Shown: piece by piece, positions 1 to 10,861 of the stretch
Layout: every line of letters starts with the position of its first letter
How positions within the stretch are numbered: the stretch's first letter is position 1
From: Triplophysa rosa
Taxonomy: Eukaryota; Chordata; Actinopteri; Cypriniformes; Nemacheilidae
Assembly (NCBI RefSeq): GCF_024868665.1
Contig: NC_079904.1
Span: forward strand, 21,246,270 to 21,310,269
Length of the DNA stretch: 64,000 nt
Direction of reading: 5' to 3'
Made by a program: the position numbers and the translations under genes
Notes under the pieces: generated by a model
Told to the model about the DNA's origin: nothing
The model's database searches: none
Seen by the model: the letters and a program-made list of their open reading frames with translations, nothing else

Positions 1-290
1 GTGTATTATTGCTTCTTCTTTGCACATTTGAATTCACAGAAATCCTACAAAGTATGTTGGTTCTCAAAAAAGTGCATCCTTTTTTATCACATCCGTAACG
101 CATTCATTTTTCTCTCTTTTAAAATAGAAAACTTGTCCACAGATTGATGTTTTTCTGATGTCTGGTTTATTCAAATCTAAACAGATTATCATTGATAATA
201 AATACAGTACATTCTCTGAGAATTTATATTTCAAGTTTTTACAAAAATGTCCATAACATCCATAACACTGGAATTGCCCAACTATCAAAA
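1..290. repeat. Diverged dispersed repeat, copy 1 of 2
   Basis: This stretch and 61780-62050 share long blocks in the same order, for example 'ttgcttct', 'attcacagaaatcct', 'cacatccgtaac', 'ctaatgtctgg'-like and 'ggaattgccca'. They are clearly related but carry many substitutions and small indels. The family is not recognised by name and no terminal repeats could be assigned. The copy may continue left of the window. Confidence 0.7.
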
Positions 291-3152
291 CAAGTGCCAT
301 ACGCTAACTTCATAATTGTACTAACTTCAGTGTTTTAACTATGAATTTTAACTTACTGGTCCCAAGGTGATTTTTTGTAGATGTATGAATTCAGTTTCTG
401 GCAAGTTCATGTCTAGTTTCCTCAAGGTGTCCTAGCAGAGTAATTACGGCTGTCGTGCATCACATTAGAGTAGCAGTTCACTGGAGCAAGACAAATCTTG
501 ATTTAAATCTATTTTCCCTTACTCCATTTTATTCTGTGTAATGCAGAGTATGACAGATTTTTCCATTTACACATTTGTCAGACACTTTTATCCATTTTTT
601 ACCCAAGCTGTACCATGTGTGCTCCCTGGGATTTAATCCCATAACCAAATTAAGCAACAGGAACACCAAGAACAGACGTTCCACTGGAGACCACGGTTGT
701 CACTACATAGTGTTTTATAGCTACGTTAACTGCCAATATTTTTTTATTTATTAGTTCTCACATTATTACATGTAATGGAGACTGGAAAATCCACTGTAGT
801 CATTATGCAGTAAACCCCTCCCCCATCTGCCTGAAAATGGCATTGACACAAAGTTCACCACCTCCAGATGCTGTGAGTTTATAGAATATAAACACACAAG
901 CATCACAACGCGCACACTCGTGGTACCCGACACACACAGGTGGTCTGTAATAACCGTCATAATGAAAGGTCACCTTGTCGCGGCTGTTTAATCTGCCACT
1001 ATGTTCTTCTGCTTGCTCTCTCTATCCCCAGCCCAACTATTAATATCAGTCGGGTAGCTGTAGATGCCCGATCGCCTGTCCCTGCTACGTTCGGAGACAC
1101 AGCCTGGGCCAACAGTGATGAAAGACTTGCCGAGTTAGAATTACCAAAGGAGTACTAAAATGGGCAGGCACTTTATTTCAGTTAAAGGCAGGGCGAGAGT
1201 ACTAAAGCTAGGGATCGTCCCTCATTTACGCGCTCTGCTTTATGACAGCGATGACAAAGGGTCCGATTTTTTACAGTGTCGTTCCACGAAAACGAAACAA
1301 AAGTTTTGAAGGAAATGACTCTCATGTGTCTTAAGCTATTTTTCTGCCCAATGCCCGTGAACTTACATGCATGAATAAGCGTGTGATCATATAAAGTAAT
1401 GTTAAAGGTTAATGGAAAAACGCTGTTGCGTTAAATATTTTTGACGAATTTTGTTCATTTTGACAGCACTAGTTTTTATGTATTACAGATTATATGGTAA
1501 CTTTTTAGTGTGAAGTGCCAGGCCTCTCTATAAACATCAAAGTATGCGAGATAAGAAATGAAAGGAATCTTGCCCCCTCCTGGTGCATGCTGGGTAAATT
1601 TAGCTGCATTAAAATGACAGAGCTTTTCTCGCGCTGTAAGTTCTTGGCGTAACTCATTTGTTATCTTGCTCTATCTGCCCTGGGCGAGTTACACTCGTGC
1701 GGTCATGCGGTTCTGCGGTCATGTGACAGCGGACACTGGAGAACAGGAAGTCTGTGTTGATAATTATTGGCTGTGGGGCATCTGCACTTGCTTGTGTTTC
1801 AGCAATGAGCTTGTGGCTGTCGATGGTGTCTGCACATTTGACAGCAAGAGATGAACAATCTGTACCATGACACCAAATATGACATTTGTTTTTGCCCAGC
1901 TAATTTTAGAGTTCCCTTGGAGGGATGCCATTGCGAAGCGCGGCATCACACAATACGTACGAGAAATCCAATCTTCTGCTCTCGAAATTCAGAAAAGGAT
2001 TGCCGTTGGCGAAACCTAGAATTAATTGCAGTTTTTAATTTGAATACCACACATGTTCTTCATTTAATTCATGACTGAGTTTAGGTAGGCAGTTAGGAAG
2101 GCAGAGAAAGCAGATATATGCCTTCCTCTCAGGATCTCGCCATTAATAGAGAGAGAATGAATTACAGGCAGAACAGAGAAACGCTTTCTGCATCATCATC
2201 AGTAACTTGCTTGAGCTCTTAGAGCTGAATTTGTGCATATTTCAGCATCCACGGACCCAGCGAGGGTAGGAAAATCATTTTGAGAAATGAACTAACGATG
2301 CCTGTGGATAAACAGCTTTATTTTTCCTAAGCTGTGTCGCTTGCAGTAGTTACCATGTAAATGTCTCGTTGGGGGCCGTGTTAATTATTTTTATTTCAAA
2401 ACAATTAAAAATATCATAATAATTCTAAAACATAATAATCAGCTGTATGTAAAACAACAGAAGTCTATGCTCTGGCCTACTTTAGTTGGCAAAGTAAACG
2501 TGTATGTGTGTTTGACTGTAAAAATTTGTTACACTTAATGAATAAACATGAGACATATCTAGGTTTATATTCAGCATTTGTTCTGTACACACGCACGCAC
2601 ACGTGTGTGCTCAGTGCTCAGTAAATTACAGTATAAAAGGATAATTGCCTGGACTAATTACATACTGATTTTGTCAGTGTACTCCGTCTCACACGGCTGT
2701 GTTTTGGATGAAAGCTAGCATGCATTATCAGCAATTATTTTGATGTTTCAAATCACATCTTAAAGAAATGTATAGGATAGTTTAATTTTTCAGTATTAAA
2801 GTGTTTCTTAGTGATATGCAGAGACAACTATAACTAGAATTAGTTGATTCCCTGAATAGCCTAGTTTTATATTGTTCAACCCAAATTTATTTCTGTAGTG
2901 CTTTTCACAATTTTGCAGTGTTGCAAAATTATAGATTATAGCACAAATAGTGAACAAATGAACAACGTATGTACAAATGAAATCCAGGTGTTCATGATTT
3001 ACTATAAACAATCTCAGATGAAAATGTTTTTACTTATGAATTAATGTTTGTACATTAACACAAATCTCTGAACACAGGTTTAGTTTAGTTTTATGAGTCA
3101 GGTCTTTACTCTGTAACCACAACATTTCATTGCTGTCCTTCTGAAACCTTGT
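291..3152. other. Intron/flanking DNA without recognised gene
   Basis: No exon, RNA gene or clearly bounded element was recognised. Open frames here are short (75 codons or fewer) and overlap on both strands, as expected by chance. The part around 2100-2390 is less repeat-like and somewhat more GC-rich, but nothing shows a function. Since alpha-neurexin exons begin at 19473, this is probably the large intron inside LNS2. Confidence 0.6.
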
Positions 3153-3153
3153 A

Positions 3154-3194
<41 letters not shown>
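3153..3194. repeat. (TC)n-(TA)n compound microsatellite
   Basis: About 14 TC dinucleotides run directly into about seven TA dinucleotides. Confidence 0.95.
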
Positions 3195-3310
3195 TGTCAT
3201 AAATCATTATTATAAATCACCCTTTATGTTTGTCACAAGGTTTAGCAAATATCTAACCAATAAAAAATATTAAAAACTGCTTGTCAACTCTGACAACACA
3301 GTATTTAATC

Positions 3311-3385
3311 TAGAGATGCACCGATATATCGGAAATTAATCGGTATCGTTTAAAAACAGCCGATGATCAGGTCCGATATATCCTG
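3311..3385. mobile_element. hAT-type MITE end fragment
   Basis: The sequence begins 'agagatgcaccgatatatcg' and continues with 'taatcggtatcg' and 'gtccgatatatcc'. This is the typical end of a non-autonomous hAT family common in fish. A related fragment lies at 49190-49370. The second end and target-site duplication were not found, so only a fragment is claimed. Confidence 0.55.
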
Positions 3386-3449
3386 TCAATCAAAAGAGGA
3401 CAGGATAATGCATTGCATTTGTGCTCTGCATATAAAAAATGTTAAGAAA

Positions 3450-3570
3450 AATCACCAGTTTCAAGATTCACGATTCAAGATTTTATTTGTCACATACACT
3501 TTGTAAACATGTACAATTTGCAGTGAAATTATAATCTGGCGTACTCCAAATACTGTGCATATAGAGGAGA
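3450..3570. repeat. Dispersed fish repeat fragment
   Basis: Contains 'attttatttgtcacatacac' followed by 'acaatttgcagtgaaat', wording typical of a widespread teleost interspersed repeat. Class and limits are not established. Confidence 0.4.
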
Positions 3571-3745
3571 ATATAGAAAATAGAAAATAAATGTAGAAAA
3601 TATATACAAAAGAAAAGAACAATAACAATGTATTTTATTATCCTACGAAGTTTAAAGATTGTTCACTTATGATAAATACAAATTTAAATAAGAAATCAGT
3701 GTTGAGGTAGACAGCGGATGGCAATGGAAGCAGAAATGCGCAAAT

Positions 3746-4792
3746 ATATGTTAGTTTTATGAGTAAAATAGTAAATGCTTTTCATCATATAAAAAGTACT
3801 GCCTTTATTCCATTTCTAAAACAGAGAATTTGAGGTTTCAGAAAGACAGCGAGGATTTGCGTTTTCTATTAAAGAGACCGAAATTACTTTCTGTGGTATT
3901 CAACATATTGACACAAATACTGTTAATGAAGCTTAACCTGCGCTGAACCCAACTCATTTATCTGATACTTGCAATCACTAACATTACAAGCAAAACACTA
4001 GTTATGGATACAATTTGTTACACTCTAAAACAAATGGTGCTATATAGCACTAAAAGTGGTTATTTGGCTCGTAATCATAGGGGAACCACTTTAAATCATA
4101 TATAGCACCATATCTTGGGTCTTCAGTGGTTCTTCAGAGGTTCTTTGGGATGACTGTGGTGCTATAGCACCGCTACCGAATAAAGAACTTGTTAAGCCCC
4201 TGTGTGGTTCTTCAGTGGTTCTTTGGGGTGGTTAAGGTACTATATAGCACCACTGCCATACAAAGAACCTGAATGCGTCCAATTGCATTCATGTTCCCTA
4301 CTCATTTATAAGGGCAGAGCACTTGATGTAGAGACTCTGGAGAGAGATGGACAATTTTACCTCATGATATAGCATTTGGATGACACTTGGCGAAGGGAGT
4401 GATACAGATACTCAATATTTCTCCTTATCTCGGACGAGCGTTCGTATTGTGCGTATATATTTTGAATATCCATGTGCTTGTTTCTCCTTACGTATTTGTC
4501 TGAGCTCGTAAGCAGCTCTACAAATCTCTACACAGCGGGCACCTTTTCGGTCAAAAATCTATTGGTCCGTTGTCGGATATCTTTATTGGCTAATAAAAAG
4601 CCTGTCAAAGTTTTGAATAATAATACAAATTAAACTCCGTAACGAGTGTGATTTTAAAAGGAGCGAAGTAGAAGTATTACCTTAATTTGTAACGAAGTAC
4701 AAGTATAATTACACACTTAAAAATATACTCATAAAAGTACAAGTATCCAAAAAAACTACTTAATTACAGTAACGTGAGTAGTTGTAATCTGT
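3746..4792. repeat. 1,047-bp tandem duplication, copy 1
   Basis: Copy 1 starts 'atatgttagttttatgag' and ends 'gttgtaatctgt'. Copy 2 (4794-5840) has exactly the same length and I see only three differences, all A in copy 1 and T in copy 2 (near 3967, 4099 and 4229). The copies are separated by one N. The unit contains the left end of a 'tatatagcacc' MITE and most of a hAT end. The N and the near identity make an assembly artefact likely, though a recent tandem duplication cannot be excluded. Confidence 0.95.
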
Positions 4793-4793
4793 N
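4793..4793. other. Single N at duplication joint
   Basis: One undetermined base sits exactly between the two 1,047-bp copies, as at a join made by an assembler or gap filler. Confidence 0.95.
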
Positions 4794-5840
4794 ATATGTT
4801 AGTTTTATGAGTAAAATAGTAAATGCTTTTCATCATATAAAAAGTACTGCCTTTATTCCATTTCTAAAACAGAGAATTTGAGGTTTCAGAAAGACAGCGA
4901 GGATTTGCGTTTTCTATTAAAGAGACCGAAATTACTTTCTGTGGTATTCAACATATTGACACAAATACTGTTAATGAAGCTTAACCTGCGCTGAACCCAA
5001 CTCATTTATCTGATTCTTGCAATCACTAACATTACAAGCAAAACACTAGTTATGGATACAATTTGTTACACTCTAAAACAAATGGTGCTATATAGCACTA
5101 AAAGTGGTTATTTGGCTCGTAATCATAGGGGAACCACTTTAAATCTTATATAGCACCATATCTTGGGTCTTCAGTGGTTCTTCAGAGGTTCTTTGGGATG
5201 ACTGTGGTGCTATAGCACCGCTACCGAATAAAGAACTTGTTAAGCCCCTGTGTGGTTCTTCAGTGGTTCTTTGGGGTGGTTAAGGTTCTATATAGCACCA
5301 CTGCCATACAAAGAACCTGAATGCGTCCAATTGCATTCATGTTCCCTACTCATTTATAAGGGCAGAGCACTTGATGTAGAGACTCTGGAGAGAGATGGAC
5401 AATTTTACCTCATGATATAGCATTTGGATGACACTTGGCGAAGGGAGTGATACAGATACTCAATATTTCTCCTTATCTCGGACGAGCGTTCGTATTGTGC
5501 GTATATATTTTGAATATCCATGTGCTTGTTTCTCCTTACGTATTTGTCTGAGCTCGTAAGCAGCTCTACAAATCTCTACACAGCGGGCACCTTTTCGGTC
5601 AAAAATCTATTGGTCCGTTGTCGGATATCTTTATTGGCTAATAAAAAGCCTGTCAAAGTTTTGAATAATAATACAAATTAAACTCCGTAACGAGTGTGAT
5701 TTTAAAAGGAGCGAAGTAGAAGTATTACCTTAATTTGTAACGAAGTACAAGTATAATTACACACTTAAAAATATACTCATAAAAGTACAAGTATCCAAAA
5801 AAACTACTTAATTACAGTAACGTGAGTAGTTGTAATCTGT
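4794..5840. repeat. 1,047-bp tandem duplication, copy 2
   Basis: Second copy of 3746-4792, offset by 1,048 bp. Unlike copy 1 it continues rightwards through the true end of the hAT sequence and on to the right terminal repeat of the surrounding MITE, so this copy is the one joined to authentic right-flank sequence. Confidence 0.95.
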
Positions 5841-5854
5841 TTCTTCCACCCCTG
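5670..5854 (-). mobile_element. hAT element terminus
   Basis: Read on the minus strand this begins CAGGGGTGG and continues with the runs of 'agtagtt..actt..gtactt..gttac' typical of a large hAT MITE group in fish. It ends at 5854. The other end was not found in the window, so the element is truncated or was lost in the duplicated/assembled block. Copy 1 of the duplication lacks the last 14 bp of this end. Confidence 0.55.
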
Positions 5855-5887
5855 CTTTTATGGTTCTACATAGCACCATTTGACAAA

Positions 5888-6012
5888 GGTGCTATATAGC
5901 ACCTTTAAAGACATGGTGCTATATAGCACCTTTAAAGATATGGCGCTATATAGCACCTTTAAAGCTATGGCGCTGTATAGCACCTTTAAAGCTATGGCGC
6001 TGTATAGCACCG
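5888..6012. repeat. 27-bp minisatellite with palindromic core
   Basis: Units start at 5888, 5915, 5942, 5969 and 5996, an exact 27-bp period (about 4.6 units). Each unit carries the palindrome GGTGCTATATAGCACC or a one- or two-base variant, followed by TTTAAAG. Because 27 is a multiple of three, a 70-codon frame with a nine-residue repeat stays open through it; I regard that frame as incidental. Confidence 0.9.
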
Positions 6013-6070
6013 ATAGTGGTTTCCCTACGATTACAAGCCAAGAACCACTTTTAGTGCATACAGCACCATT

Positions 6071-7060
6071 TTTTTACATAAAGGTTTGATGTTAACATGG
6101 TTATGGTACACTAAATTCACACTTAAGACACTCAAAAACATATTCACAGTTACAATGTAACACCTGCTGTTTCTCCTCTAAATTATAGATTTTTTCCCCA
6201 CTAAGTAATTTCTCTGTGATCCCTCCATCTTTCTCTTGTCTTCATGTTCTACATGTCCGACCACAAGCACTTTTCATTTATACTGGGCCTAATGCAGTGG
6301 GCAGCTGCACCCTATTACACACGAAGACACAGATGCCAGATAGATTAGGGTCCACTCCACACTCGGAGAGCCCGATCGATATCCAGCAGCCCCTTGCTTA
6401 CCCAGAAGGAGAGAGAGCGAGAAAGTCAGGACAGAAAGCCTATAGAGCCGTTAAAGGCTTGGCTGTGATTATAAATGGCACTCTGGGGCGGAGGATGGCC
6501 CCCAGATAAGGTGATAAAGTGAGGGTCTAGCTTAGATAATGTATCTGAGTCTGTAGACTACCCCCCCATACCATCTTTCTGCACATTATTTTCCATTATA
6601 CCGCCATCGATCGGATTGAGGTAATGACCATTGAAATCATAACCTGAGGCATAACTACAGTACATCCCAGCGCAGAAGAGGTTGATTGGAGGAGAGCACA
6701 GGAACACTGAGGAAACAATTTCTGGCTTTGTGCTTTTGTTTCAAGAGGGATTTCAAAAGTGTTTTTTTCATGCATTGTGTCATGAATGTAGTGGTTTGAA
6801 ATTGCGTTGTTAGAATGTTTCTGTGACTTTTATAAATGTGTTGCATTATATTATTCTTATTACACATTACTATATATTGTTATAGATTTTTAGATGTACG
6901 TATTTCAGGCTATATTATAATATTAGTTTATTCAAAATTTTTGTCAGATTAAAAAAATTATTAATCTGTATAGATTAATCTGTATACTCTATAAAACTTT
7001 AATTACTCTATATTCCAATTACATAATCAATTTTTTACAATGAATTGCATTAATTTGTGT
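6071..7060. other. Intronic DNA without recognised feature
   Basis: No exon or bounded element recognised. A 97-codon frame (6216-6509) has no family resemblance I know. The part 6350-6520 is more GC-rich than its surroundings. Confidence 0.5.
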
Positions 7061-7064
7061 TGAA

Positions 7065-7300
7065 AACATCCCTAAAACAAAACAAAAAAAAGAATTTCAC
7101 ATGGGAAATGTGTGGGTTTTAGGATATTTTTGTGTGAAAAGGCATGGCATCACATGTAAATATGGTGACATATGGTCCACGTGTAAAAAATGTCACCACG
7201 GTTTACTTGTGACTCCATGGGTTTTTACATGTGATGTTAATTTGTTGTGTTTTATTTTTTGTTGTTGTTGTTTGTGAAATTCATGTGGATTTTCTGTAAG
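7065..7300. mobile_element. Foldback/MITE-like palindromic element
   Basis: A perfect 13-bp inverted repeat (7148-7160, 'catcacatgtaaa', and 7224-7236) surrounds a shorter internal inverted repeat. Outside it, 'gaatttcacatg' near 7093 is answered by 'gtgaaattcatgtg' near 7275. The pattern is that of a short MITE; its exact ends are not certain. Confidence 0.5.
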
Positions 7301-7377
7301 GGCTGTGTAATTTTGACAAGAATGTACATGCAACCCAATATTTTCACAATTTGTGAACACTGATACTAAACAGTTAA

Positions 7378-7462
7378 NNNNNNNNNNNNNNNNNNNNNNN
7401 NNNNNNNNNNNNNNNNNNNNNNNNNNNNNNNNNNNNNNNNNNNNNNNNNNNNNNNNNNNNNN
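7378..7462. other. Assembly gap (85 N)
   Basis: A run of N directly seen. It is followed by an AT dinucleotide tract, a likely cause of the gap. Confidence 0.99.
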
Positions 7463-7502
7463 ATATTTATATATATATATATATATATTTATTTATTTAT
7501 TT
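7463..7502. repeat. (AT)n / (ATTT)n tract
   Basis: Simple AT repeat and ATTT units immediately right of the gap. Confidence 0.9.
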
Positions 7503-7529
7503 AAAGACCTTTTAGAATATTTTAAGTTA

Positions 7530-7718
7530 ACCTTTGGTGTCTCCAAGTGGCCATTTTGTGATCACAATATCTTGCACAAATATTTGTTTGTAACTTTTCA
7601 ATATATCCATTGACTTGCATTGGTTTTGTGTCTATACAATAGAAGTGAATGGGTACTGCTGTTGTTCGTTTACACCAACTGTCTTGAAAAAAATAAAACA
7701 TCAGTAATTCTAACTTTT
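7530..7718. mobile_element. Fragment of cypriniform 'gatagttcaccc' MITE
   Basis: Contains 'ttggttttgtgtctatacaa' and 'gaatgggtactgctgttgtt', matching the interior of the same family at 31250-31500 and 42861-43060. It is diverged and cut off at the L1 insertion site. Confidence 0.5.
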
Positions 7719-7731
7719 TAGACAAATTCTT
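7719..7731. repeat. Target-site duplication of L1, left copy
   Basis: 'tagacaaattctt' here is repeated exactly at 17568-17580. The 13 bp direct repeat bounds the whole LINE. Confidence 0.85.
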
Positions 7732-8121
7732 GTCAAATAAGTTTTTATTGAAGACACAAATTAAGAAGAGTTACAATCATACATAATAGTCTCTTTTACC
7801 ATAAACATACAAACAAATAAGGAGAAAAAAATAAATAAATAAAATAAAAGGAGAAAAAAAAAACATTATTAAACATCTCGCATGAATCACCAACCCTCCC
7901 CTACCCAACCCAACCTGTTTTATATTAATTGTAGAATACAATGAGAAGTATTAAGGCATTACATTGACAGAAGATGCATTAGTCCATAGAATTTCCACCA
8001 AGCCAAATTTTGACAAACTGTTCATAGTTATCCTTAAAGCAGTATCTAATTCGCTCCATATGTGAAGTAGAAGTCATCGCTTCAAGCCATAACTTGACCG
8101 TAGGAGGCTCCTTTTTTTCCA

Positions 8122-9630
8122 TCACAACAGTATTAACGTCTTTGCAATAATTAAACTATATGTAAGCAGTTTGTGTTGGGCTCCTGAGAATGGATACATA
8201 TGTTCAGAGAGTCCAATAATAATAAGCATCGGATCCGGCTGTATTTGCACCTTAAACATTCGTGAGAGTGCTTCAAAAATACCATTCCAGAAATTCTGTA
8301 ACTTGGAACAAAAAATAAAGCTGTGGGACAGATCAGCATCTGCTGAGTTACATTTGTCACAGAGAGGTGAAACATTTTGGAAGATTCTATGCAGTTTCTT
8401 TTTTGAATAATGTAGTCTATGGATAACTTTAAACTGAATAAGGTTGTGTCTAGAATTAATAGTGTTCACTGATATCCTCTAAACTGTTCTGCCATATTTC
8501 CTCAGAAATTTCTACTCCTAGTTCTTTCTCCAATTCTTCTTTAAGAAATCTAGTCGAGGGAGGATTAAAGGATTGTAACAGGTTATAAATCATCGGTAAC
8601 GCATCTTTTCTTCCTTTACACTGGGTAAGGCATCTATCAACAATTGAGGGTGAAGCATTATCCAACGAGGCTGTATGAACACGTATATAATTCCAAATCT
8701 GTAGAAATCTAAAAAAGTGTCTCTGATGAAATTTAAATTAATCTTGCAGCTGACTAAAGGATGCCAGAGCCCCATCGATAAAAAGGTCACCGATAGTACG
8801 TACACTCATTTCTTCCCATTGTGCAAAGGTCCCGTCCAATCTTGATGGTGTAAAAGATGGGTTCCTAGCAATGGGCATTGAAATAATGACTTAATCTTAA
8901 AATGATCTCTTATCTGTTTCCAGATACGAAGAATATTACAAATTACGATACTACTATCGAAGGCAGAGTGATCTAGAATAACAGGCGAGAGAATCACTGC
9001 TCCTGGATTGTAAGGATAACATTGATCACAAATTATTTGGTGCCAAATTGTAGAAGTCACTATGATAATCTAAGCACATTGAAATTAGTCTAATGTGAGA
9101 AGCCCAATAATAAAGACGAAAGTCTGTGAGAGCCAGACCTCCCTCTTGTTCAGGTTTAGACAGATGTGCCTTCTTAATTCTGTGATTCTTATATCCCCAC
9201 AGGAATGAGAGAATAATTGAATCTAATTTGTTAAAGAATGATTTAGGAAGGAAGATTGGAATATTATGAAATAGATACATTATCTGTGGTAGAAATATCA
9301 TTTTAAATGCATTTATTCTGCCGAGTAAAGAAATCGGGAGTGTTCTCCAAAATTGTATATTGTCTTGTAATTTGGCAATTAAAGGGGAAAAATGAGCTTT
9401 TAAGAGAGAAGAATATTTAATAGTAACTAAAATTCTGAGATAAGTGAATTTTTGTAAGGAAACTTTAAATGGTGAGGATTGTATCGACGACAAATCTTTC
9501 AGTCCAATGGGCGTTAGTTCACTTTTATTTAAGTTAATTTTAAAGCCCAAAAACCTCCCAAAAGCATTAATAATGTGCAGAATAGCTGGCAGACTCACGT
9601 GGGGTTTGGTAATATATAATAAAATATCGT
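8122..9630 (-). pseudogene. L1 ORF2 3' part: RT thumb/connection and Cys/His C-terminus
   Basis: Minus-strand frames show YADD (complement of 9626-9637), the reverse transcriptase catalytic pair, followed by 'GRFLGFKINLNKSELTPIG' and 'LGRINAFKMIFLPQIMYLF', both standard L1 post-catalytic blocks. Further on, CDKC..H....C (spacing CX2CX8HX4C) forms the C-terminal knuckle of L1/Tx1 ORF2. The frame is broken several times between 9060 and 8470, so no working protein is possible. Confidence 0.9.
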
Positions 9631-9710
9631 CTGCATATAAAGATATTTTGTTGACTGTACATGTACACTTTGAAGATTAAAGAGGCCAGACAAAGTGTTA
9701 TTAGTTAGTA

Positions 9711-9716
9711 CCTTAG
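9711..9716. repeat. Target-site duplication of solo LTR-like element, left
   Basis: 'ccttag' repeated exactly at 10265-10270. Confidence 0.85.
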
Positions 9717-10264
9717 TGTCACGACCTGTGGCAGGAAGAACCCAAGCGCAGGCAGGCAGTAAGGGGTTAACAGAGATTTATTTATTAAATAACCAAAAAC
9801 GAAACAAAAAACCCGCGATGGGGTAAACTAAACAAAACAGGAAAATGAACAGGACGAAGACTGATTTACACTAAACAACGCTAAACATAACTGGACAAAA
9901 CTAAAATAAAAACTTACTAAACTTGACGAAGACTTTAACAGGACCACGAGCATGAAACAATAAGAAAGCTCAGGAGACATGAAACGTAACGAACGAAATA
10001 CAAGAGCACAAGACAAAGAAACAAGAGGGTATATATAGGTAAGACAAACGAGGGATAACGACACAGGGCAGGTGTGGGTAATGAAACACTCAGGGAAGGA
10101 TAACAAGGAAACGAGATGGCGGGAACAGAGACGAGACACTGGAGAGAACGTATATTATTGTCAAAAGGACAATAATATGTTTCTCTCCACACATAACCAA
10201 AGGCTTTGTCATGACTCTGCTACAGGACCAAGAAAAACATGACTAAGGAAGCAGAGCCATGACA
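9717..10264. mobile_element. Solo-LTR-like element (548 bp) inside L1
   Basis: Starts TGTCACGACC and ends ..CCATGACA, so it has TG..CA ends with a short inverted repeat TGTCA/TGACA. It is bounded by the direct repeat ccttag. No second LTR or internal coding region is present, so it looks like a solo LTR, although a 6-bp duplication is slightly longer than the usual five. It separates the L1 reverse transcriptase motif A (FDRVE) from YADD. Confidence 0.8.
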
Positions 10265-10380
10265 CCTTAGCTTTTGGGCTTTTATACAAAATCCTAATCC
10301 AATCTATAAATTTGTCACCCATACCAAATTTTTCTAGTACTTTTCTAGTACCTTTTTATCGATGGGGCTAGAAGAAAATT

Positions 10381-10839
10381 TCATTCCACTCGATCAAAAG
10401 CTTTTTCAACATCGAGAGAAATTATTACCAGGTTGTCTTGCTTAGCTTTAGAGTGGTGCATTATGTTAAAAAGGCGTCTAGTGTTCTGCGAGACATTCCT
10501 ACCAGGTATGAATCCATTTTGATCTGGATGAATTAGACTAATTAATCTACCAAGTCTATTTGCGAGAATCTTTGACAATACCTTCTGATCTGCATTAAGT
10601 AGAGAAATCGGTCTATACCCTTCCACTTCCTCTGTATTTTTACCTTTTTTGGAAATAACAGTTATGATTGCTTCGCTGAATGTTGAGGGAAGCCCATCCA
10701 CTAATGCCTCCTCAAATGTTCTAAGTAGGTATGGGGAGAGTATATCCTTAAATTCCTTATACAGATCAGAGGGCAGGCCATCTGGACCAGGGGTTTTACC
10801 ACTCTTTAGGGAATTTATTGTGTCTTTTAACTCGTTCAA
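10381..10839 (-). pseudogene. L1 ORF2 fingers/palm fragment (reverse transcriptase)
   Basis: 152 open codons on the minus strand. Visible motifs in order: 'SGKTPGPDGLPSDLYKEF', 'EGYRPISLLNADQKVLSKIL', 'IHPDQNGFIPGR' and 'ISLDVEKAFDRVE', the last holding the first catalytic aspartate of RT. These are the classic blocks 0-A of L1-clade reverse transcriptase. The 110 bases to the solo LTR continue the same domain with damage. Not a host gene. Confidence 0.95.
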
Positions 10840-10861
10840 AGATATGTCTTTATTTAGGTAA

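Larger units (their letters stand above)
5081..6070. mobile_element. Non-autonomous DNA element with ~58-bp inverted ends
   Basis: The left end (5081-5139, 'aatggtgctatatagcacta' then 'aaagtggttatttggctcgt') is matched in inverted orientation by the right end (6013-6070). A second copy of the left end lies in the duplicated block at about 4033. The interior carries a hAT end and a 27-bp minisatellite, so the element is composite. No transposase is encoded. The superfamily is not identified; no clear target-site duplication was found. Confidence 0.7.

Noticed and set aside
940..1158. Possible extra exon after 'tctctatccccag' near 1031
   Set aside because: An acceptor-like sequence and a 40-codon frame exist, but there is no donor at a sensible place and no likeness to neurexin LNS1, EGF1 or LNS2.
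3746..6012. CRISPR-like array from regular repeats
   Set aside because: Units are contiguous minisatellite and duplicated MITE sequence without unique spacers, in vertebrate DNA.
5880..6089. Nine-residue-repeat protein
   Set aside because: The frame is open only because the minisatellite unit (27 bp) is a multiple of three; no start context or homology.
7353..7613. 86-codon frame over the gap
   Set aside because: It spans 85 N and an AT repeat; not interpretable.
10381..10839. 152-codon frame as a host gene
   Set aside because: It is the reverse-transcriptase core of an L1 element, within a damaged LINE.
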